This document shows, piece by piece, positions 58,688 through 64,000 of a DNA stretch of 64,000 bases; position 1 is the stretch's first letter; each line of letters begins with the position of its first letter. The stretch covers positions 1-64,000 of the forward strand of contig JAZRBM010000004.1 in the NCBI GenBank assembly GCA_045635085.1. The letters run 5' to 3'. The notes beneath the pieces are model-generated. The model saw nothing but the letters and a program-made list of their open reading frames with translations, was not told where the DNA came from and ran no database searches. The position numbers and the translations under genes are program-made. This stretch comes from Congzhengia sp045635085. Its GTDB lineage: Bacteria; Bacillota; Clostridia; UBA1381; UBA9506.

Positions 58688-59593
58688 ATGGCTAAAGTAA
58701 AAGTCAGAGTACCTGGTAGTTCAGCAAATATAGGACCCGGATTTGACTCTTTGGGTTTGGCTCTTTCGATTTACAATTATATAGAAGCAGAAGAAACAGA
58801 CAGTGGCCTCGAGATAAATATTTTAGATGCAGAAACGAAGGAGTTTTTGCCAACAGATGAAAAAAATCTGGTTTACAAAGCAATGAAGTATTTATTTGAT
58901 GAGGCTGATTATAAGATTAAAGGGCTAAAACTCACACTTAGAAGCGAAGTTCCTGTTACACGAGGATTAGGTTCAAGCTCGGCTTGTATTGTTGGTGGCT
59001 TGGTCGCGGCAAATGAGCTTTGTGGTAAAAAATACACACAGCGCGAGCTAATTACAATGTCGACGAAAATTGAAGGACACTCAGACAACGTAACAGCAGC
59101 TTTTTTGGGTGGGTTCACCGTATCTGTTTCTGATAAGAATGAGGTATTTTATTATTCACATAAAATCGAAAATGATTTAAAGTGCTTAGTGCTTATTCCG
59201 GATTATGCAGTAACAACGCAAAAAGCAAGAAACACCTTGCCCGGTTATTATGCGAAAAAAGATGTTTCATTTAATATTTCGCATACGGCACTTTTGGTTG
59301 CATCTATGGTGTCAGGCAATTATGAAAATCTTTTGTGCGCGATTGACGACAGAGTGCACGAGCCATACAGAAAGATTTTTATAGATGGATATCAAAAACT
59401 TTATAATAAACTCAAATCGTACGGTGCTTTGGGCACCTTTATCAGTGGCTCAGGTCCGACACTCGCTTCTATTATTGAGGCAGATGATGCAGAGTTTTTT
59501 TATGAGGATATTAAAGAGTACACAGACAAATATTTTCCAACCTGGAAGATAAAACTTTTAGATATTGATAATGAAGGCGCAAAGATAATTTAA
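58688..59593 (+). CDS. thrB: Homoserine kinase
   Basis: 301 residues, GHMP kinase family. It phosphorylates homoserine for threonine synthesis. The ATP loop VPVTRGLGSSSACIVGG is at about 88-104, with PGSSANIGPGFDSLGLAL near the start and ISGSGPTLASII near the end. It lies 15 bases after hom. Confidence 0.96.
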   Translation: MAKVKVRVPGSSANIGPGFDSLGLALSIYNYIEAEETDSGLEINILDAETKEFLPTDEKNLVYKAMKYLFDEADYKIKGLKLTLRSEVPVTRGLGSSSACIVGGLVAANELCGKKYTQRELITMSTKIEGHSDNVTAAFLGGFTVSVSDKNEVFYYSHKIENDLKCLVLIPDYAVTTQKARNTLPGYYAKKDVSFNISHTALLVASMVSGNYENLLCAIDDRVHEPYRKIFIDGYQKLYNKLKSYGALGTFISGSGPTLASIIEADDAEFFYEDIKEYTDKYFPTWKIKLLDIDNEGAKII

Positions 59594-59619
59594 GTGGCGC
59601 TATATAGGAGGTTATAAAA

Positions 59620-60828
59620 TTGGGCTTAATAGTTCAGAAATTCGGTGGTTCATCCGTTAAAGACGCAGAATGCTTAAGACGTGTTGCAGGAATTATCACA
59701 AACACATACAAAGCAGACAACGATGTTATTGTTGTAGTTAGTGCGCAGGGAGATACAACCGACGACCTAATTGAAAAGGCGAAGGAAATAAGTAAAAATC
59801 CATCAAAAAGAGAGATGGATATGTTGTTGACAACAGGTGAACAGATTTCTGCATCACTTTTAGCTATGACAATTGAGGATATGGGTTATCCTGCAGTTTC
59901 CCTAACCGGTTGGCAGGCAGGAATTTCAACAAACTCAAGATATTCTGATGGCAGAATTAAGAAAATCAACACAGAAAGAATAAATGCAGAGCTCGACAAA
60001 AAACGCATAGTAATTGTCACAGGTTTTCAGGGAATTAACAAATACGATGATATGACAACGCTTGGCAGAGGCGGCTCTGATACATCTGCAGTGGCTCTTG
60101 CTGCTGCGTGCCATGCTGATTTGTGCGAAATATATACAGATGTTGATGGTGTGTATACAGCAGATCCGAGAATTGCACCAAATGCAAAAAAACTTTCGGA
60201 AATTTCTTATGATGAAATGTTAGAACTTGCAAGTCTTGGGGCAAATGTTTTGCACAACAGATCAGTAGAACTTGCTAAAAAATATAATGTGAACCTTTGT
60301 GTTCGTTCAAGCATTACAGGTGCTGAAGGCACAATCGTTAAGGAGGTAACAACTGTGGAATCAATGATGGTAAGAGGTATAGCAAAGGATAGCGACGTAG
60401 CTAGAATATCATTATGTAATATCGAGGATACACCGGGAAAGGCATTTAAGATTTTCTCTCTTTTAGCAAAACATAATATTAACGTAGATATTATTTTGCA
60501 GTCGATAGGCAGAAATGACACAAAGGACATAAGTTTTACTGTAACAGAAGGGAAACTTGACGAAACTTTAGAAGTTATTGAAAAAAATAAAGACATCATC
60601 GGATATGGAGATTTAAGCTATACAACAGATGTATCTAAGGTTTCTATTGTAGGTGCTGGTATGGTTACAAATCCTGGCGTTGCAGCAAAAATGTTTGAAG
60701 CGCTATATGATGCACATATAAACATTCACATGATTGCAACATCAGAAATTAAGGTTTCTGTTCTTATTGACAGAGGCTTAGAAGCTTTGGCTGTTAAAGC
60801 AATCCAAAACAAATTTGAAATTGCGTAA
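59620..60828 (+). CDS. lysC: Aspartate kinase
   Basis: 402 residues from TTG with GGAGG upstream. First step of the Asp-family pathway. Kinase motifs KFGGSSVKDAE, TTGEQISASLLA, TLGRGGSDTSAVALAA and EIYTDVDGVYTADPRI. Two ACT domains follow (about 255-400), for Lys and/or Thr feedback. Inside, at 60340-60347, a perfect AAGGAGGT lies seven bases before an in-frame GTG (60355), so a separate 157-residue ACT-only subunit may be made, as in Bacillus aspartokinase II. Confidence 0.95.
   Translation: MGLIVQKFGGSSVKDAECLRRVAGIITNTYKADNDVIVVVSAQGDTTDDLIEKAKEISKNPSKREMDMLLTTGEQISASLLAMTIEDMGYPAVSLTGWQAGISTNSRYSDGRIKKINTERINAELDKKRIVIVTGFQGINKYDDMTTLGRGGSDTSAVALAAACHADLCEIYTDVDGVYTADPRIAPNAKKLSEISYDEMLELASLGANVLHNRSVELAKKYNVNLCVRSSITGAEGTIVKEVTTVESMMVRGIAKDSDVARISLCNIEDTPGKAFKIFSLLAKHNINVDIILQSIGRNDTKDISFTVTEGKLDETLEVIEKNKDIIGYGDLSYTTDVSKVSIVGAGMVTNPGVAAKMFEALYDAHINIHMIATSEIKVSVLIDRGLEALAVKAIQNKFEIA
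60340..60357 (+). promoter_or_regulatory. Internal ribosome site and start within aspartate kinase
   Basis: AAGGAGGT (60340-60347), seven bases, GTG (60355-60357) in the lysC frame (codon 246); ATG codons follow at 249 and 250. This sits just before the first ACT domain, where the beta subunit of Bacillus aspartokinase II begins. Confidence 0.65.
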
Positions 60829-60833
60829 GCATT

Positions 60834-60876
60834 AAAAAAAGATCTGTAGCAAATGTGTTTGCTACAGATCTTTTTT
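60834..60876. terminator. Bidirectional terminator between lysC and uppP
   Basis: AAAAAAGATCTGTAGCAAA (60835-60853) and its complement (60858-60876) are perfect over 19 bp with a four-base loop; T-run. Shares the CTGTAGCA core. Confidence 0.88.
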
Positions 60877-60879
60877 AAT

Positions 60880-61701
60880 TTATGCCGGCAGGAAATTAAG
60901 AACCGATGCCAAAATTACAACTATACCGAGTATTATTCTGTATATACCAAAGGCTTTGAAGCTATGCTGCTTTACATAATTTACTAAAAATTTTACAGAA
61001 AGCATCGATACTATATATGCGACCACCATAGAAATTATGAGCAGAATCCACTCGTTTGATGTCATCATATATGTATTAGTGACGATTTTTAACAGACTTA
61101 CACCAAACATTATCGGAATTGCTAAAAAGAACGAAAATTCAGCAGCCAGACCCCTCGATGTTCCTAAAAGGATGCCTCCTAAAATTGTAGCGCCAGAACG
61201 CGATGTTCCCGGGATTATTGAAAGCACCTGAAAAAGTCCTATAAAGAGAGCTGTTTTGTAGCTTAAATCGTTCATGGTATTTAATTTTGCTTTGTTGTTC
61301 CTTCTTTCTGCAAACAAAAATGCAATACCATATATAATAAGCATTGCCGATACCATTAAAGGTGTAGATATCTGGTCCATAAAGTCGTTTAGCAAAAGGC
61401 CAAAAACAGCAGCAGGAATGCAGGCAATAATTACCTTAAACCACATTTTCCAGGTATTTTGTTTTTCTTCTTTTGTTTTTTTGGGAGAAAAGGGATTGAG
61501 CTTGTTAAAATATAGCGTAGCGATAGCTAAAATTGCTCCCAGTTGTATTACGTATAAGAACAATTGTGAATTAAAAAATCCTGAATCTGTCTGCATAAAC
61601 CTATTTACTAAAATCATATGTCCTGTTGAAGATATCGGAAGCCACTCTGTTATGCCTTCGACGATACCAAGTACGATTGATTTTATGACATCAATAAACA
61701 T
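60880..61701 (-). CDS. uppP: Undecaprenyl-diphosphatase
   Basis: 273 residues from the ATG at 61701 (GAAAGG eleven bases upstream; an in-frame GTG nine bases earlier is too near the site). A BacA-type membrane enzyme that recycles the lipid carrier of peptidoglycan synthesis; raised dosage gives bacitracin tolerance. Signature motifs: GIVEGITEWLPISSTGHMIL and IPGTSRSGATILGG, with about eight helices. Monocistronic. Confidence 0.95.
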   Translation of the reverse strand: MFIDVIKSIVLGIVEGITEWLPISSTGHMILVNRFMQTDSGFFNSQLFLYVIQLGAILAIATLYFNKLNPFSPKKTKEEKQNTWKMWFKVIIACIPAAVFGLLLNDFMDQISTPLMVSAMLIIYGIAFLFAERRNNKAKLNTMNDLSYKTALFIGLFQVLSIIPGTSRSGATILGGILLGTSRGLAAEFSFFLAIPIMFGVSLLKIVTNTYMMTSNEWILLIISMVVAYIVSMLSVKFLVNYVKQHSFKAFGIYRIILGIVVILASVLNFLPA

Positions 61702-61800
61702 AAATTGCACATCCTTTCTTGTTGTTATATATTATCATAGTTTATGCTGAAATTCAATAATATATTTTCAGATGAAATCAAATAAATATTCCCAAATCAG

Positions 61801-61829
61801 TTGACTTGAGATAAGAAATGATGTATAAT
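61801..61829 (+). promoter_or_regulatory. SigA promoter of serC-serA
   Basis: TTGACT (61801-61806), 17 bases, TATAAT (61824-61829). Confidence 0.85.
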
Positions 61830-61859
61830 AATGTAATAATAATTTAAAGAGGTGTAACT

Positions 61860-62939
61860 ATGGACAGAGTTTACAATTTTTCTGCGGGTCCTTCGATGCT
61901 CCCCGTTGAAGTTTTAGAAAAAGCAGCGAAAGAAATGGTTAATTACGGGGAAGCAGGCATGTCCGTAATGGAAATGAGCCATCGTTCCAAGGATTATGAA
62001 GCAATAATTGAGGGCGCAGAAAAGCTGGTTCGTGAGCTTATGAATGTTCCTGATAATTATAAAGTAATGTTTCTGCAGGGTGGCGGTTCTACACAGTTTG
62101 CTATGGTTCCGCTAAATCTTGGTACAAAGAACAAAAAAGCCGACTACGTAATAACAGGTCAGTGGGCGAAAAAAGCAGCTCAGGAAGCTGAAAAGTTTAT
62201 TACAGTAAATAAGGTGGCATCTTCTGCTGATAAGACATTTTCTTATATTCCAAAGCTTGATAAGAGCACTTTTTCAGAAGATGCAGACTATTTCTATATC
62301 TGCTATAATAACACAATCTACGGAACGCGCTACACCGAGCTTCCGGATACAGATAAGCCAATTATTGCAGATATTTCATCTTGTGTAATGTCAGAAGAGA
62401 TTGACGTTTCAAAGTTCGGGTTGCTGTTTGCAGGTGCACAGAAGAATTTAGGACCTGCAGGTGTTACACTTGTTATCGTTCGTGAGGATTTGTTGGGAGA
62501 AACACTTCCCGGCACACCTACAATGCTTGATTATAACATTCACGCAGCTAATGGTTCTATGTATAACACACCACCTACATACGCAATTTACACACTAAAG
62601 CTTGTTTTAGAATGGGTAAAGGAAATGGGCGGCGTTAAAGCATTGCAGAAAGTCAACGAAGAAAAAGCCAAGATTTTATATAACTTTTTGGATAGCTCAG
62701 AATTGTTCCGTGGAACAGTAGTTAAAGAAGACCGTTCGCTTATGAACATTCCTTTTGTTACAGGCGATGAGGAACTCGATGCAAAATTCGTAAAAGAATC
62801 AAAGGCAGCAGGCTTTGTAAACTTAAAAGGTCACAGAACAGTAGGCGGTATGCGTGCAAGTATCTACAATGCAATGCCAATCGAGGGTGTACGTGCGTTA
62901 GTTGAGTTTATGAAGAAATTTGAAGCGGAAAATAAATAA
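61860..62939 (+). CDS. serC: Phosphoserine aminotransferase
   Basis: 359 residues, PLP-dependent. It transaminates 3-phosphohydroxypyruvate to phosphoserine. Start YNFSAGPSMLPVEVLEKA, MEMSHRSKDY, FLQGGGSTQFAMVPLNL, and the PLP Lys in LLFAGAQKNLGPAGVTLVIV. It precedes serA by 16 bases, so two serine-synthesis steps are co-transcribed. Confidence 0.97.
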   Translation: MDRVYNFSAGPSMLPVEVLEKAAKEMVNYGEAGMSVMEMSHRSKDYEAIIEGAEKLVRELMNVPDNYKVMFLQGGGSTQFAMVPLNLGTKNKKADYVITGQWAKKAAQEAEKFITVNKVASSADKTFSYIPKLDKSTFSEDADYFYICYNNTIYGTRYTELPDTDKPIIADISSCVMSEEIDVSKFGLLFAGAQKNLGPAGVTLVIVREDLLGETLPGTPTMLDYNIHAANGSMYNTPPTYAIYTLKLVLEWVKEMGGVKALQKVNEEKAKILYNFLDSSELFRGTVVKEDRSLMNIPFVTGDEELDAKFVKESKAAGFVNLKGHRTVGGMRASIYNAMPIEGVRALVEFMKKFEAENK

Positions 62940-62955
62940 AAAAGAGGAAATTAAT

Positions 62956-64000
62956 ATGTATAACGTTTTAACATTAAACAAAATAGCAGCCTGTGGCCTT
63001 GACCAGTTAGGTGACAACTATAACGTATCTGACAGTTGCAAAGATCCTGATGGTATTATCCTTCGTAGCTTTTCAATGCACGAAATGGAGCTGCCTAAAT
63101 CACTTAAGTGTGTAGCAAGAGCCGGTGCAGGCGTTAACAATATTCCGATTGAAAAGTGCACACAAGAGGGCATTGTAGTGTTTAACACGCCGGGGGCTAA
63201 TGCAAATGCTGTTAAAGAGCTTGTTATTTTAGGACTTTTAATCGGTTCAAGAAAAGTTGTAGACGGCATCGAGTGGGCAAAAACCCTGTCAGGTAAGGGC
63301 GAAGATGTTGCCAAAATGGTAGAAAAAGGCAAAGGCTCATATGTTGGTCCTGAGATAAATGGAAAAACATTAGGTGTTGTAGGCTTGGGTGCTATCGGTG
63401 CTATGGTTGCGAATACTGCCGTAGAATTAGGTATGAATGTAATCGGTTATGACCCATTTTTAACAGTAGACAGTGCGTGGAGATTATCAAGGAAAATAAT
63501 TCACGCAAAAACAATTGACGAAATCTACGAAAAGAGTGACTATATTACACTTCATATTCCTGCAACAGATGAAACAAAGGGAATGATAAACAAAGAAACA
63601 ATCGCCATGATGAAAGACGGCGTAAGAATACTAAACTTTGCCCGCGGAGCATTGATTAACGACGCTCATATGGCGATAGCATTAGAAGAAGGAAAAGTTG
63701 CATGCTACGTTACAGATTTTCCTAATGATGCAGTGCTTTCAATGGAAAATGTTGTTGCTATCCCTCATTTAGGTGCATCAACACCGGAATCAGAGGATAA
63801 TTGTGCAGTTATGGCAGCACAGGAATTAAAGGATTATTTAGAAAACGGAAATATCAGAAATTCCGTGAATTTCCCGAATTGCGAAATGGCAAGAGCCGGT
63901 GAAAGAATCTGTGTAATTCACCAGAATGTTCCGGCAATGCTTGCTGCTCTTTCGAAAATTGTTTCAGATAAAGGCATTAACATCACAAATATGCTCAATA
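62956..64000 (+). CDS. serA: D-3-phosphoglycerate dehydrogenase (cut by the right edge)
   Basis: At least 348 codons, no stop before the window ends. It oxidises 3-phosphoglycerate at the entry to serine synthesis. ARAGAGVNNIPIEKC, the NAD loop VVGLGAIGAMVANTA, the catalytic Arg in LNFARGALIND, and the Glu-His pair ending in IPHLGASTPES. After about residue 300 an ACT-type sequence begins (NFPNCEMARAGERICVIHQNVPAML), so serine feedback is likely. The length suggests only 30-40 residues are missing. AGAGGAAAT precedes the ATG. Confidence 0.95.
   Translation, partial: MYNVLTLNKIAACGLDQLGDNYNVSDSCKDPDGIILRSFSMHEMELPKSLKCVARAGAGVNNIPIEKCTQEGIVVFNTPGANANAVKELVILGLLIGSRKVVDGIEWAKTLSGKGEDVAKMVEKGKGSYVGPEINGKTLGVVGLGAIGAMVANTAVELGMNVIGYDPFLTVDSAWRLSRKIIHAKTIDEIYEKSDYITLHIPATDETKGMINKETIAMMKDGVRILNFARGALINDAHMAIALEEGKVACYVTDFPNDAVLSMENVVAIPHLGASTPESEDNCAVMAAQELKDYLENGNIRNSVNFPNCEMARAGERICVIHQNVPAMLAALSKIVSDKGINITNMLN

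Noticed and set aside
1..64000. CRISPR array, rRNA operon, prophage or defence island
   Set aside because: No regularly spaced repeats, rRNA sequence, phage structural genes or known defence families were seen; apart from the IS traces the window is core chromosome.

Overview
The window is an AT-rich, low-GC stretch of a spore-forming Firmicute of class Clostridia; I cannot name family or genus from sequence alone. The case rests on the sporulation genes (spo0A, spoIIGA, sigE, sigK, spoVG), class III fructose-bisphosphatase, type III glutamine synthetase, split transketolase, WhiA, mini-RNase III, T-box control, strong Shine-Dalgarno sites with frequent TTG/GTG starts, and TTGACA-17-TATAAT promoters. 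It reads as ordinary chromosome with one insertion sequence (IS) running off the left edge and one tiny relative of it at 51.2 kb. No rRNA, CRISPR array, prophage or integrative element was seen.

Layout. 1-0.9 kb: an IS end with the first codons of a minus-strand transposase, a small membrane protein and a 65-residue cysteine-containing protein. 0.9-4.5 kb: a heterodimeric ABC exporter behind a leader terminator. 4.7-14.4 kb: a plus-strand housekeeping run (orphan GyrA/ParC-like subunit, a CxxC protein, coaE, lytic transglycosylase, polA, whiA, an RseC-like protein, rqcH). 14.4-15.4 kb: a divergent pair (XRE regulator / zinc-ribbon DUF4352-like protein) with back-to-back promoters. 15.5-20.5 kb: gyrB-gyrA and spoVG on the minus strand. 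20.6-24.1 kb: murC, a gene remnant and fbp. 24.1-27.6 kb: a sporulation block, with sigK and a zinc-ribbon/SPOR-like protein on minus and spoIIGA-sigE on plus. 27.6-34.6 kb: a copper-amine-oxidase-type secreted protein, a membrane protein, rsmE, type III glutamine synthetase, MATE exporter and aldo/keto reductase. 34.6-41.1 kb: a complete late pyrimidine operon, pyrC-K-D-F-E-B-I, then a parvulin. 41.2-43.9 kb: a T-box riboswitch (specifier read as UUC, Phe) in front of a thioesterase, phenylacetate-CoA ligase and ACT protein. 43.9-51.3 kb: a lipoprotein, tgt, cysE-cysS-mrnC, a YitT protein and a two-subunit transketolase. 51.3-52.9 kb: spo0A and tRNA-Arg(ACG). 53-57.3 kb: envelope and spore-type proteins (SLH-glucosaminidase, polysaccharide deacetylase, M23 peptidase, a Cys-rich protein). 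57.4-64 kb: hom-thrB-aspartokinase, uppP, serC and serA (cut by the right edge).

How it fits together. The sporulation logic can be read directly. A perfect Spo0A box and a -35/-10 pair with the unusual 22-bp spacing lie in front of spoIIGA-sigE, as at the Bacillus subtilis spoIIG promoter. Spo0A's own promoter carries a box over its likely start point. The sigK start codon lies inside one arm of a perfect 15-bp inverted repeat.

The strongest unusual signals are: (a) a 58-bp IS-derived element inserted exactly in the loop of a transcription terminator with a 10-bp duplication, its full-length relative also abutting a terminator half; (b) the sigK start-codon hairpin; (c) the Phe-type T-box on a phenylacetate-activation operon; (d) an internal ribosome site inside aspartokinase; (e) a nested multi-hairpin element at 54.4 kb.
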